From contig NZ_SNWA01000002.1 in NCBI RefSeq assembly GCF_004361815.1, positions 3,348,001 to 3,412,000 of the forward strand: DNA of 64,000 bases, given 5' to 3'. A program made the position numbers and the translations under genes. Below the pieces are notes generated by a model. It ran no database searches. It had not been told where the DNA came from and was given only the letters and a program-made list of their open reading frames with translations. Position 1 is the stretch's first letter. Each line of letters begins with the position of its first letter. Source of the stretch: Paraburkholderia sp. BL10I2N1 (GTDB taxonomy: Bacteria > Pseudomonadota > Gammaproteobacteria > Burkholderiales > Burkholderiaceae). This document shows, in pieces, positions 56,301 through 64,000 of this stretch.

Positions 56301-56862
56301 TGATCACTGGATACCGAACGAACTCGCACCACAGGCACTCCAGTTCGATCCGAAGTTCCTTGCAGGCCTGCGCCAGCTATCGACGGTCGGAGCGCAGCTC
56401 TACATGAAGGGCGATGCGAACGAGCACTTCGAGATGATGGCCTTGCCGACGCCGAACGTGACGCGCTCGGAACTGTCGGTCGACGGCAGGCAGATCGTCT
56501 ATTTCAACCAGCAGGAAAGCTGGACGCCGCTCGCATGGCCCGGTGACGGCCTGAACGGGCATGCGGGTCTGACGTGGCAGACACTCAACGCGGGCCTGAG
56601 GCAGGCGTTCGATTCGACGGGAGACTGGGCATTCCTGCGCCTGCTCGCAAAAGCCGATGTGAAGCAGCTAGACAGTACCCGCTACCAGCTCACGTGGAAC
56701 GATGCGAATGGCGACCCGTTGCGCTACGTGCTGCGTGCGCAGGTCGGAGCCGGTCCGCTCGAACTGTTGAAGCTGCGCGGGTTCCAGATGCCCGAAAGGA
56801 TTTTTGTGGTCGGCAAGGCTGGTGCCGCACCGATGCTTCCTCCCTTGCCACCGGAATTGTAA
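53308..56862 (+). CDS. tssM: TssM/IcmF-like membrane protein lacking the P-loop
   Basis: 1184 residues. Membrane segments near 28-48, 64-88 and 398-415, then a large periplasmic domain with ImcF-related and C-terminal IcmF regions (IVYFNQQESWTPLAWPGDG). In standard TssM the segment after the second membrane helix carries a Walker A GxxGxGKT; here it reads WLLVNGTDERIDQIVPGLKQ, so no nucleotide-binding site remains. TssM spans the envelope with TssJ and TssL. Confidence 0.88.
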   Translation: MTDPRLTLRSLEPVTTTEESPPSSRVAIWGVPVAALIVAVLAIGIVSLRGDLVGVTAGESRLKAIIAILVTFAVVVVAHLVLFATGAYNFAGRLFRSETGDRTKAAKPLKRDARLQRIYEELRVSQGWFWRHRLRWLLVNGTDERIDQIVPGLKQAGVMHVDETILVHVSPEGIEAQKWLGQLRQLRRRCPVDGVVHVAGADDTDTELPRALSGIGTALGWAAPVTFLHLVEAKGSPSERFDAVGAFMPNDSRRQAAAVARLPELLNEVEQRSADAGIHLCTRNNLRVTWLMEVSKYVGDHCERIVDGLRGLAASNWLHAPLAGVMFAPVFSGQTVSPIPVVNGDGIPGEPVDTPTAAVPVTREQPAALLPVWREIAAGSPNYRGRRVGFYWPNALATLVTAAAIAWCVWMTVSFIGNRQLAREANQTAQTAVEAKPQTAESWRDQLALQLLMEQLEYREQHGAPWYLRAGLSRNDDILAALWQPYRVAATQNMQAPVVQTITDLLKAAGEARADALQSQDTRGSTYRALKTYLMLGDPAHADATFLRRTLVALWRRPVDMSEGERDDTGRRLAAFYADHLKAHPEWRITPDSSLVSTTRNMLVTQMGLASADDTVYQSILDEVKGKYADASLQTLLNGADARGMFTTSQTVPGIYTRAAWDGMIADAIDRTASERRVSGDWVLTGAQPSQTIGDTLAQGAVRTGAAIDEKRTAEQLKQRLTARYFAEYTAAWQTLLNSLQWQPAPNLNGSIDQLTRLADAQTSPLIALMKSVQYQAEAGRPSQALTDTLVRKAQSLIGNDDNAQAPTVNPLDKSFGPLLALMGETGTPPASGNVKGNTSANVALSGVSLSRYLTAVTTMRLKLQQIAGSPDAQAMARSLAQAVFQGKLSELSQARDDAALTAASLGSAWAGFGNAAFARPPEAAWQTILQPAAASLNEAWRASVAAPFNAAMSGRYPFFDTQADASFAELGRFVRPDTGLIARFISTQLAGVLKLEGDHWIPNELAPQALQFDPKFLAGLRQLSTVGAQLYMKGDANEHFEMMALPTPNVTRSELSVDGRQIVYFNQQESWTPLAWPGDGLNGHAGLTWQTLNAGLRQAFDSTGDWAFLRLLAKADVKQLDSTRYQLTWNDANGDPLRYVLRAQVGAGPLELLKLRGFQMPERIFVVGKAGAAPMLPPLPPEL

Positions 56863-56864
56863 CC

Positions 56865-58724
56865 ATGACCGCGCCCTGGAAGAAAAACCCGACTGAGCAC
56901 GAGAATCCGTTCCTCAGGTACTACGACGAAGAGATGCGCTATCTGCGCGAGGCAGGCCGCGAGTTCGCGCAGGCGCATCCTGAAGCCGCGCGTCGCATGG
57001 GGATGCTTTACGGCGAACCCGAGGGGGCTGTCCGTGCGGCCAACGAAGCCTTTGCATTTCTCTCGGCGCGGCTACGCATGAAGCTCGACGACGGCATGCC
57101 CGAAGTGACTGACGCGCTGCTCGATAACCTCTATGAGTACGCTGCGCGCGCCATTCCGTCGCTTTCGATCATCGAATGCACGCCGCTGAACCGAACGGGC
57201 GCAACTGCGGTGCCGATCCCCGCCGGGGCCGTCGTACGCTCAGCGCCCGTCGGTCCCGATAAGGTTCAGTGCGTGTACCGGACGACGCAGCCCGTCGAGC
57301 TGTTGCCGCTCTCGGTAGAGGACGCGGTCGCCGCCGTACGCGCCGACGGGCGTACGGTCATCCGCCTGACGTTTGGTCTCTGGCTCGGGGAGCAGCGCGA
57401 GCGCATGGACCTGTCACGTATCCGCCTGTACCTGCATGGCGACCGGCCCGCTGCCGCCGCGCTCTACGCGGCGCTAACGCGGCAGGTCGCGTCAATCGGG
57501 CTGCGCTTGCCGTCGGTACGCGACGGCGCCTTGCAGCCGCTGGACGGGATGCATTTCGAAACCGCAGGCTTCGGCCCGTCGACGCGGCTCTGGCCAGTCA
57601 CAGACGCGAAGCGCGACGGGCAACTGGACCGCGAGCAAACGATGCTGGAGTATTTTGTGTTCCCGCAGAAGTTTCACTTCGTCGACCTGTGCGGGTTCGA
57701 TGCTGCGGCGCTGCCGGCGGGTGAAACGCAGATGACCTTCGAGATTGAACTCGACGCCCGGATGCCAGGCGACTATCCCGTCAGCCGCGAGAATTTCCGC
57801 CTGTTCTGCACGCCTGTCATCAACCTGTTCGAGGTCGATGCGTTGCCGCTGGAACCTGTCGGCTGGCACGACAGGGAGCACTGCATCCGCGTACAGCCTG
57901 GCATCGCTTCTCATGTCGAGCCGTACGATGTACTCGCGGTGACCGCCGCCGACCCGGAGGACAGCGCACGGCACGACTACCGAGCCTTTACGAGTTTCCG
58001 GCATCGTGGCGGGGCGTTGCGTTACGAAAAGCCTGAGCGCTACTTCCATACGTCGACGCGGTTCGGTCCGCTCGGGCGGGAACTATGGGTCACGCTGGCG
58101 GGTCAGCTATGGGCCGGAACGTACCGGCACGCAGAGAACGACGAGGACCGTCCCGATCCGGACCGCTACCTGACGGTACGGGCGCTCGCCAACAACGGGC
58201 GGCTGCCGCGCATGGCGCTGGCCGAGGCGACGATTACCGAAACCGTCTCGGGTTTCACCGGGATTGCATCGGTGCGCAACCTCACGGCACCGTCCATGCC
58301 GCTCTATCCGCCGCGCTATTACCCGGGCTACGACTGGCGCGTATTGGGCCACTTTACGGCGGGTGGCGCGAACGAACTGAACCGGATTCATATGGAGGGC
58401 GCACCGGCGCTGCGTGAGACGCTGGAACTCTACGACTGGACGCCAGACGACGGGGTTTCGCGTCGTATCGACGCGATCAGGGACGTACGTTTCTCTGAGA
58501 AGCAGAAGGTGGAGCGGGCATACGTACAGCGTATTGCGTGCGCACATGTCGAACTCGATGCGACCGCGTTCGACGGGCCGGGCGATGCTGCGCTATTTGG
58601 TGACGTGCTCAATCACTTTCTGGGGCGTTACGCGAGCTTTCACGTGTCCATGCAACTGGTACTGAGCATCGATGGCAAGGAGACCGTCTATCCGCGCATC
58701 GACTTCGGGGGAGCACCTTTCTGA
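56865..58724 (+). CDS. tssF: TssF baseplate protein
   Basis: 619 residues. Family features: FLRYYDEEMRYLREAGREFAQAHPEAARRM, FLSARLRMKLDDGMPEVTDALLDNLY, and the end VSMQLVLSIDGKETVYPR. It is a wedge component that normally works with TssG and TssE. No tssG is present. The ATG at 56865 follows tssM by 2 bp. Confidence 0.9.
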   Translation: MTAPWKKNPTEHENPFLRYYDEEMRYLREAGREFAQAHPEAARRMGMLYGEPEGAVRAANEAFAFLSARLRMKLDDGMPEVTDALLDNLYEYAARAIPSLSIIECTPLNRTGATAVPIPAGAVVRSAPVGPDKVQCVYRTTQPVELLPLSVEDAVAAVRADGRTVIRLTFGLWLGEQRERMDLSRIRLYLHGDRPAAAALYAALTRQVASIGLRLPSVRDGALQPLDGMHFETAGFGPSTRLWPVTDAKRDGQLDREQTMLEYFVFPQKFHFVDLCGFDAAALPAGETQMTFEIELDARMPGDYPVSRENFRLFCTPVINLFEVDALPLEPVGWHDREHCIRVQPGIASHVEPYDVLAVTAADPEDSARHDYRAFTSFRHRGGALRYEKPERYFHTSTRFGPLGRELWVTLAGQLWAGTYRHAENDEDRPDPDRYLTVRALANNGRLPRMALAEATITETVSGFTGIASVRNLTAPSMPLYPPRYYPGYDWRVLGHFTAGGANELNRIHMEGAPALRETLELYDWTPDDGVSRRIDAIRDVRFSEKQKVERAYVQRIACAHVELDATAFDGPGDAALFGDVLNHFLGRYASFHVSMQLVLSIDGKETVYPRIDFGGAPF

Positions 58725-59242
58725 TGAGTGTCGGGATTTTGCGGGGCGCCCTCGGCGTGGGCCTCGCGCTTGCCGTCTCGGCATGCGGGACGTGGCAGTC
58801 GGTGAAGGACGGGACCGTGAACGCCACGCGCGCGGTATTCGAGACGAAGGTCAAGGAGATGAACCTCGTCGTGGTAGCGCGCGGTGCGCTCAATCAGGAC
58901 GCGGGCGGCGCGTCCCTACCGGTCCTACTGCGTATCTATCAGCTCAGGGACGACAAGCCCTTTGCAACAGCAAGCTACGCACAACTGCTCGGCGGGAACG
59001 ACGCGCTAAAGGCTGCCACGCTCTGGAGTCGGGATATAACGCTCGGACCAGGCCAGACGCTGTTGGTATCCGAACCGATGGACGAGGCGGCGAGCTACGT
59101 AGCCGTGGCGGCATTCTTTCGCGATACGGCTGGCGCAGAGTGGTCGGTCCTGATCCCGAAAGCGCAATGGAAAAAGACCGACCCGGTACGGCTGGTCGCG
59201 GCAGAGCGCAGTCTCGAGCTCGACACGGCGCGGCAAAAATGA
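58724..59242 (+). CDS. tssJ: TssJ outer-membrane lipoprotein
   Basis: 172 residues. Lipobox LAVSACG with Cys21 as the lipidated residue, then the transthyretin-like TssJ fold (PVLLRIYQLRDDKPFATASYAQLLG ... VAAFFRDTAGAEWSVLIP). It anchors TssM to the outer membrane. The start overlaps the tssF stop (TGATG). Confidence 0.9.
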   Translation: MSVGILRGALGVGLALAVSACGTWQSVKDGTVNATRAVFETKVKEMNLVVVARGALNQDAGGASLPVLLRIYQLRDDKPFATASYAQLLGGNDALKAATLWSRDITLGPGQTLLVSEPMDEAASYVAVAAFFRDTAGAEWSVLIPKAQWKKTDPVRLVAAERSLELDTARQK

Positions 59243-59252
59243 GAAAGCTCCG

Positions 59253-59465
59253 CTACGCTTCGCGAAAGACTTCGTCGAATACGACGCAGAGGTCGTCGCC
59301 CCTGCACGGACGGCTCCCGTACCAGGCCTCGGCGCGGCGAGCGTAAGTCGCCGCGTTCGCGGCCCATGGTTCTCCACGGCGGCGCGCTTCAGCAGATACC
59401 TGGTCTCCGAGCGTCGAATGCCGGAACAGTTCGCCCGTTATCCGGTTACGCAAAATCCTGCTCAT
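59253..59465 (-). CDS. Small hypothetical protein
   Basis: 70 residues from the ATG at 59465, preceded by a strong GGAGG. Sequence ILRNRITGELFRHSTLGD, AAYARRAEAWYG-like, no family recognised. An in-frame open stretch at 59462-59671 on the same strand ends as ATGA on this start, suggesting coupling, though the upstream part has no clear start. It sits at the T6SS boundary on the opposite strand to tssJ. Confidence 0.5.
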   Translation of the reverse strand: MSRILRNRITGELFRHSTLGDQVSAEARRRGEPWAANAATYARRAEAWYGSRPCRGDDLCVVFDEVFREA

Positions 59466-59628
59466 GACCCCTCCTGCTCGTGCTGCTCGCCGGAGACGAA
59501 CGACGGATCGGCGGGCATTGAACCGACGAGCGCGGTGCGCGCGAGCCGGGCAATCGAGGACAGCGAACCGTGTGCGAGCGGCGCTTCGGCTAACCATGAC
59601 GTCCTGCTTCGAGATAAAGCACAGGCCG

Positions 59629-59811
59629 ATCCTGTCCTTTTCGGAGAGGCTGATCGACAACATTGCGGCAACCCGGGTCGAGCTGAATGTCGACGAACTG
59701 GCGAGGCTCGACGAAGTCAGCCGCCTGCCTTCCGAGTATCCGGGATGGATGCTCGAGCGTCAGGGTGAGCCACGTCGTGAACAGTTGGCACAGACGCGCC
59801 ACGCGGGCTGA
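59629..59811 (+). pseudogene. C-terminal remnant of an aldo/keto reductase
   Basis: About 60 codons that read DNIAATRVELNVDELARLDEVSRLPSEYPGWMLERQG, the typical end of an aldo/keto reductase. The catalytic barrel is missing. The break lies at about 59629, close to the right end of the T6SS genes. Confidence 0.75.
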
Positions 59812-59901
59812 ACGGCGCACCTGTTGAGGCGTGTTATTGGGGTGCCTGTTAGCGCGTCGGCGCGGGCATCGGAACGTTCATGGCGAGGCACATGGCAAGG
59901 T

Positions 59902-60462
59902 TCATCGCCGCGCCAGCCAGAGTGTTTCGATACGGGAGATCACCAGGGAGACGAAGAGCGCGCTGACCGTGCCCAGCGTCACTTCGCCAAGCCGCGTCAA
60001 TGCGATATCCCACGGCGCCCCGATGCCGGGCACGAGCAACATGATGGTGGCTGTAATGCCGCCCAGACGCGCCGCGCTGCCCACATTGACGCACCAGCAG
60101 ACGACGATCGCCACCGCGACGGCCGTCACGTAGGCGATCAGATAGCCCCCGCCCAGCATCGCGCCGGCGAGCCCGCAGACACCGCCGACCATCGCGCCGA
60201 TGAACTGGTCGCGCGACAGATTCTGGGTATCGGCATAGCTATGCTGTGACACGGCAATCGCGGTGATCGCGGCCCAGAACGCCTGCTCGGGGTGCAGCGC
60301 GCGGGCGATCAGGTACGCCATCGTCGCGCCGCCGACTGCCTGTAGCGCCATCATCCCGCCTTCGAAGACACGCTCGCTGAGCGGCTGCGCCTTGAACATA
60401 TCGAGAAGCGAGCGGGCGGCGAGTTTGCGATCGGCGCGGGTCGTTTCGTTGGACTGCGTCAT
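59902..60462 (-). CDS. FUSC-family membrane protein
   Basis: 186 residues with about five hydrophobic segments (EGGMMALQAVGGATMAYLIARAL, FWAAITAIAVSQ, GAMVGGVCGLAGAML, GGYLIAYVTAVAVAIVVCWC). It resembles short FUSC proteins (fusaric acid/aromatic acid efflux) and is shorter than full FUSC proteins. The start overlaps the stop of the degraded antiporter gene as ATGA, so the two were once one operon. Confidence 0.75.
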   Translation of the reverse strand: MTQSNETTRADRKLAARSLLDMFKAQPLSERVFEGGMMALQAVGGATMAYLIARALHPEQAFWAAITAIAVSQHSYADTQNLSRDQFIGAMVGGVCGLAGAMLGGGYLIAYVTAVAVAIVVCWCVNVGSAARLGGITATIMLLVPGIGAPWDIALTRLGEVTLGTVSALFVSLVISRIETLWLARR

Positions 60463-60906
60463 CGTGTCGTTTCTCCGAAGCCATTTCGATGTTCATCGCG
60501 GCGCAGGTGGTGATACCAGCTTTTGAGCGGCGTAGCCGGGATGCCGTGAACGACTACCGAAGCCGCCATCACCGCGAGCGCCAGCGGGACGAGCGGCATG
60601 ATGACGGTCGGGCTGCCGTGTTCGAGTGCGTAGGTCAGGTAATAGAACGAACCGGAGCCACGAATGCCGGACCAGCTCATCAGGCGACGCCGTGGCGGCG
60701 ACGTGCTGGAGCCAGGCAGCGAAAGCTCGGCGCCTCGGGCCGCACCAGCACGAAAAGCACGACGCCAGGCGCGATGCTTTGCCATGTGAAGAGCGGTACG
60801 CGCAACGTTGCCAGCACGTGCCCACGATAATCATGATCGCCATTTCGGCAATCCGTTCCAGTTTGATCGTAAAGCCGAGCACCGATTCTGCCATGAATGC
60901 GTGCAC
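60459..60906 (-). pseudogene. C-terminal remnant of a CPA1 (NhaP-type) cation/proton antiporter, frameshifted
   Basis: Antiporter sequence continues over three frames: AFMAESVLGFTIKLERIAEM, then VPLFTWQSIAPGVVLFVLVRP, then LMSWSGIRGSGSFYYLTYAL and LALAVMAASVVVHGIPATPL. At least two frameshifts separate them, and the N-terminal half is absent. The gene is non-functional as it stands. Confidence 0.8.
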
Positions 60907-61081
60907 CTATCTGACGTAGCCGTTCTCCCGTGCTCATAGCAATTTTTACGGGCGCACCCACGTTCGGATAAGGCGGCACGGGAAAGCAGCGGCAAGGACG
61001 CGCAGGCACGATACCTGCATGTGAAGGTGGAACCGCAGCGATGCGGCTGATTGAACTCCAACCTGACTCAAGGAGCTTGGA

Positions 61082-61531
61082 ATGACCACGAACATTATTT
61101 CTGAACTGAATGATCTCGTCGAGACGTCAAAGGATGGAGAGAAGGGCTTTCGCAAGGCAGCGGAAGATGCACATCACGCACAACTCAAGTCGCTGTTCCT
61201 GAGCCGCGCCGATGACTGCGCGCAAGGCGCCCGCGAGCTGCAGGACACCGTGCTCCAGCTTGGCGGCAAGCCGGAAACCGGAGGCTCGATGTCAGGTGCG
61301 CTGCATCGCGGGTGGGTCGATGTGAAATCGGCGGTCATTTCCCGAAGCGATTTCGACATCCTCGCGGAGTGCGAGAAAGGTGAAGACGTCGCCGAGAAGC
61401 GCTATCACGACGCGCTTGAAAAGGATCTTCCCATCGACGTGCGGGCGATTGTCGAGCGCCAGTATCTAGGGGTATTGCAGAATCACGACCGCGTCCGCGA
61501 TCTGCGGGATCAATACGGCGCAATGAGGTAA
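61082..61531 (+). CDS. PA2169-family four-helix protein (DUF2383)
   Basis: 149 residues, all helical, with ISELNDLVETSKDGEKGFRKAAEDAH and YLGVLQNHDRVRDLRDQYG. DUF2383 proteins are ferritin-like bundles, often induced by stress; function unknown. AAGGAG ribosome site. Confidence 0.88.
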   Translation: MTTNIISELNDLVETSKDGEKGFRKAAEDAHHAQLKSLFLSRADDCAQGARELQDTVLQLGGKPETGGSMSGALHRGWVDVKSAVISRSDFDILAECEKGEDVAEKRYHDALEKDLPIDVRAIVERQYLGVLQNHDRVRDLRDQYGAMR

Positions 61532-61797
61532 TCGGGTCCGGGCGGACAGCGGCCCGTGACTGGCGACGGCTTCGGCCGATAACCGGCCTTCGCGCGACGG
61601 CCCGAAAGACGAAGCAGCGGGGGGCCACTTTTTTTCCGGCGGCTTGTAAAAATGGCGGCGGTCGAATGACACAAAGCTGTCCAGCGGGCATCCAAAGTGC
61701 TGTAAAAGCAGTGACGTGCGAGAACTGGTACGGGCTTTGCTGGATTTGGCGAAAACCTGTCGTGCCTGAACCAGACTCTTCACAGGATCACCCTACA

Positions 61798-63276
61798 ATG
61801 CCGCCTTCCATCGAGCTAAGCACCCGGCAGTCATTTGCACTGACGCCTCGCCTGCAGCAGTCGGTCCGGTTGCTGCAACTGTCTTCGCTTGAATTCCAGC
61901 AGGAACTGCGCACGGCACTCGACACCAATCCGTTCCTCGAATACGACGCGTCGCAAACCGAAGACGTTGCACTTGCAACGGATAGTCCACCTGCTTCCGA
62001 GGAAGCACGCGAGGAAACAGGCATGTCCGCGCCTGCCAGCGCGGCAGAGTTTGCCGGGTCGCCTGCGCAGGAAAGTGCGGATGCGCCGCTGCCCGACGAG
62101 ATGGGCGGCGATTACGGCGGCGATTCGTTCGCACGCGGCTCGTCGCGTCACAACGACGATAGCGAAGGAAGCGATCCCGCCGACTGGGCGCGTGCCCAGC
62201 CGACCCTTCACGAGCAGCTGCATCAGGCACTGTGTCTGTATCCGCTGAATCAACGCGACCGGGAGGTGGCGCGTCTCATCATCGAGTCGCTCGACGACGA
62301 CGGCTATCTGCGCCAGGATCTCGTGGACCTCGTCGACGTCGTCGACGCCGAGCCGCGCCTCACCGAAGCGGAACTGCTGGTGGCGCTGCGGCTCGTGCAG
62401 TCGCTGGACCGGCCAGGGCTCGCTGCCCGCTCGCTGTCCGAATGTCTGAAGCTGCAACTGGACGCGATGGACGACATACCCGGTCGCGACGTCGCGCTGC
62501 GGGTCGTCGAACATCATCTCGAACGGCTTGCGCGCCGCGAGCAGGCGGAACTGGAAAAGCAGATCGGCTGCAGCGCGGGCGAGTTGCGGATTGCCTGCGC
62601 ACTCGTGCGCAAGCTGGACCCCAGGCCGGGCAATTTTTACGGATACGCCGCAGATAGCTACGTCGTGCCGGACGTGATCGTGCGCCAGATGCGCAACAAG
62701 TGGGTCGTGACAATCAACCCGGCGGTGATGCCGCGTGCGCGCATCCATCGAAAGTACGCTGAGCTGTTTGCGCAGTCAGCCGGTGCCAGCCGCTCGCCGC
62801 TCGCGCAACAATTGCAGGAAGCGCGCTGGTTGATTCGCAACGCGCAGCAGCGCTTCGACACGATCCAGCGGGTCGCCGAATGCATCGTCGCGCATCAGCG
62901 GGTCTTCTTCCAGTACGGCGAAATCGCGTTGAAGCCGCTCGGGCTGCGCGATGTGGCGGACGAACTCGGTCTGCATGAATCGACCATTTCGCGTGCGACG
63001 GGCAACAAATATATGGCGACGCCGCGCGGTATTTTCGAGTTCAAGCATTTCTTCCCGCGCGAACTCAGTACCGAGAGCGGCGGCACCTGCTCGGCTGCTG
63101 CCGTGCGTGCGTTGCTCAAGGAAATGATTGCTGCTGAAAATGCGAGCGATCCGCTTTCCGACGTTACGCTGGCAAGGATGCTCGCGGATCAGGGCGTGCT
63201 TGTCGCGCGCCGCACGGTCGCGAAGTACCGACATCTGATGAAAGTACCGCCTGCGGAATTGCGCCGGCAGATGTAG
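61798..63276 (+). CDS. rpoN: RNA polymerase sigma-54 factor
   Basis: 492 residues. The glutamine-rich region I (ELSTRQSFALTPRLQQSVRLLQLSSLEFQQEL), an acidic region II, the core-binding region, the HTH (ESTISRATGNKYMATPRGIFEFKHFF) and an RpoN box (ARRTVAKYRH). The usual box ends KYRE; here the last residue is His. The gene lacks the usual lptB/hpf neighbours, so it is probably the second rpoN found in many Burkholderiales. Start at 61798; an in-frame start at 61666 would add 44 unconserved residues. Confidence 0.93.
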   Translation: MPPSIELSTRQSFALTPRLQQSVRLLQLSSLEFQQELRTALDTNPFLEYDASQTEDVALATDSPPASEEAREETGMSAPASAAEFAGSPAQESADAPLPDEMGGDYGGDSFARGSSRHNDDSEGSDPADWARAQPTLHEQLHQALCLYPLNQRDREVARLIIESLDDDGYLRQDLVDLVDVVDAEPRLTEAELLVALRLVQSLDRPGLAARSLSECLKLQLDAMDDIPGRDVALRVVEHHLERLARREQAELEKQIGCSAGELRIACALVRKLDPRPGNFYGYAADSYVVPDVIVRQMRNKWVVTINPAVMPRARIHRKYAELFAQSAGASRSPLAQQLQEARWLIRNAQQRFDTIQRVAECIVAHQRVFFQYGEIALKPLGLRDVADELGLHESTISRATGNKYMATPRGIFEFKHFFPRELSTESGGTCSAAAVRALLKEMIAAENASDPLSDVTLARMLADQGVLVARRTVAKYRHLMKVPPAELRRQM

Positions 63277-63345
63277 GGGCGTGCGGTATCGATTGCGGCG
63301 GCGCATTCACGGGCGCCGCCAGCCGGGTGGCTTGATTCGCTGCGC

Positions 63346-63777
63346 TTACGCTGCTGTCCCTGAAAGCGCGGCGACAATCCGTGCGGCGATTTCACGGAGT
63401 TTTTCGGGGTCGGCGGGGACGGCGCCGTGAGGCCTCAACGTCTCGCCTTCGCGCCGGGGAATGATGTGAAAATGAACATGCGGCACCGTTTGCCCCGCCG
63501 CGCGTCCGTTGAACTGGGCGATGAGCACACCCGGTGGATTCAGCGCCGCCTTGACCGCCTTCGCTACGAGTTGTGTCGTGCGGATACACGCCGCGGCGCC
63601 GTCTTCGGAGAGGTCGAATATCTCGGCGGCTGCTTCTCTGGGCAGAACGAGGACGTGTCCGTCAGCCTGCGGCATGATGTCCATGATTGCGACAGTCAGT
63701 TCGTCCTCGTACACCTTGATGCCAGGCAACTCGCCGCGCAGAATGCGGGCAAACGGGTTCTGCGGGTCATATTCCAC
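63346..63777 (-). CDS. HIT-family nucleotide hydrolase
   Basis: 143 residues, HinT/Fhit-like. Catalytic triad motif VPHVHFHIIPR, and VLVLPREAAAEIFDLSED in the N-terminal part. It hydrolyses nucleoside phosphoramidates or dinucleotides. Convergent with rpoN. Confidence 0.92.
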   Translation of the reverse strand: MEYDPQNPFARILRGELPGIKVYEDELTVAIMDIMPQADGHVLVLPREAAAEIFDLSEDGAAACIRTTQLVAKAVKAALNPPGVLIAQFNGRAAGQTVPHVHFHIIPRREGETLRPHGAVPADPEKLREIAARIVAALSGTAA

Positions 63778-63866
63778 GGTGATCCTCCAGCGCGTTACGG
63801 TTTCTTTTGATGCCGCTTTTGATTCGCCGAATTGTAGCGGACGCGGGGCCTTGCGACGCGAACCGT

Positions 63867-64000
63867 TCAGGGACGTGCGCCCAGTGCCTGGTACAAGGCC
63901 GCCGTGTCGGCGTAACGTTGCGCCGCAGCTTTCACGCGATCGAGTGAGGTCTGCAGTTCCTGACGCTGCGTGTCGAGTAAGGTCAACTGACTGACGCCGC
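63867..64000 (-). CDS. Outer-membrane efflux protein (TolC/OprM family), partial
   Basis: The last 44 codons on the minus strand: GVSQLTLLDTQRQELQTSLD, then RYADTAALYQALGARP and stop at 63867. The LLDTQR and LYQALG pattern is the C-terminal end of RND outer-membrane factors (NodT/OprM). The rest lies beyond the right edge. Confidence 0.8.
   Translation of the reverse strand, partial: GVSQLTLLDTQRQELQTSLDRVKAAAQRYADTAALYQALGARP

Overview
The window is high-GC, gene-dense, and reads as a chromosome or megaplasmid segment of a Burkholderiales bacterium, most likely Paraburkholderia or a close relative. The pointers are the RpfF/RpfR (BDSF) signalling pair, a DUF4148 protein, a Burkholderia-type trimeric porin, several LysE/DHA2-type exporters, a free-standing sigma-54 gene and AraC/TetR/RpiR regulators scattered among metabolic genes. 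I saw no rRNA, tRNA or CRISPR array.

Layout. (1) 1-2932: an ECF sigma factor cut by the left edge, divergent from a four-gene bufferin (copper-binding RiPP) operon, bufABCD, with a GTAACC-N16-CGAA promoter. (2) 3525-10735: a catabolic-looking cluster with a DUF1254/DUF1214 protein, an AraC regulator, a cupin dioxygenase-like protein, a short-chain dehydrogenase, an acyl-CoA ligase and a porin. Two near-identical paired 21-bp direct repeats, one before the DUF1254 gene and one between the regulator and the cupin gene, tie the two transcription units into one likely regulon. (3) 11108-23684: housekeeping and accessory genes: glutaminase, AraC regulator, DHA2 exporter, esterase, MreB paralogue, alpha/beta hydrolase, citrate synthase, glycogen debranching enzyme, RpiR regulator and a carboxymuconolactone-decarboxylase-family protein. 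(4) 23752-30030: hipBA, DUF4148, OsmC, a TetR/MFS pair sharing a 16-bp operator, an AT-rich non-coding stretch and a DUF2158 protein. (5) 30156-43607: LysE, epoxide hydrolase, superinfection-immunity-family protein, M20 peptidase, Ldh2-type dehydrogenase, convergent rpfF and rpfR, and the giant helicase lhr.

(6) 44632-46314: a probable mobile element of uncertain class, carrying one 504-codon gene and flanked by a 9-bp direct repeat. (7) 46401-59242: an incomplete type VI secretion island with VgrG, a two-domain peptidoglycan-hydrolase effector, a secreted probable immunity protein, PAAR, an unknown membrane protein, TssM without a P-loop, TssF and TssJ. No TssA, B, C, D (Hcp), E, G, H, K or L is encoded here, so the machine must be completed from elsewhere or the island is an accessory module. 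The end of the effector gene and the immunity gene are clearly lower in GC than their surroundings, as expected for a swapped toxin-immunity cassette. (8) 59250-60906: a boundary of degraded genes (aldo/keto reductase tail, cation/proton antiporter tail) with a small coupled ORF and a FUSC protein. (9) 61082-64000: DUF2383 protein, a stand-alone rpoN, a HIT protein, and the C-terminus of an outer-membrane efflux protein cut by the right edge.
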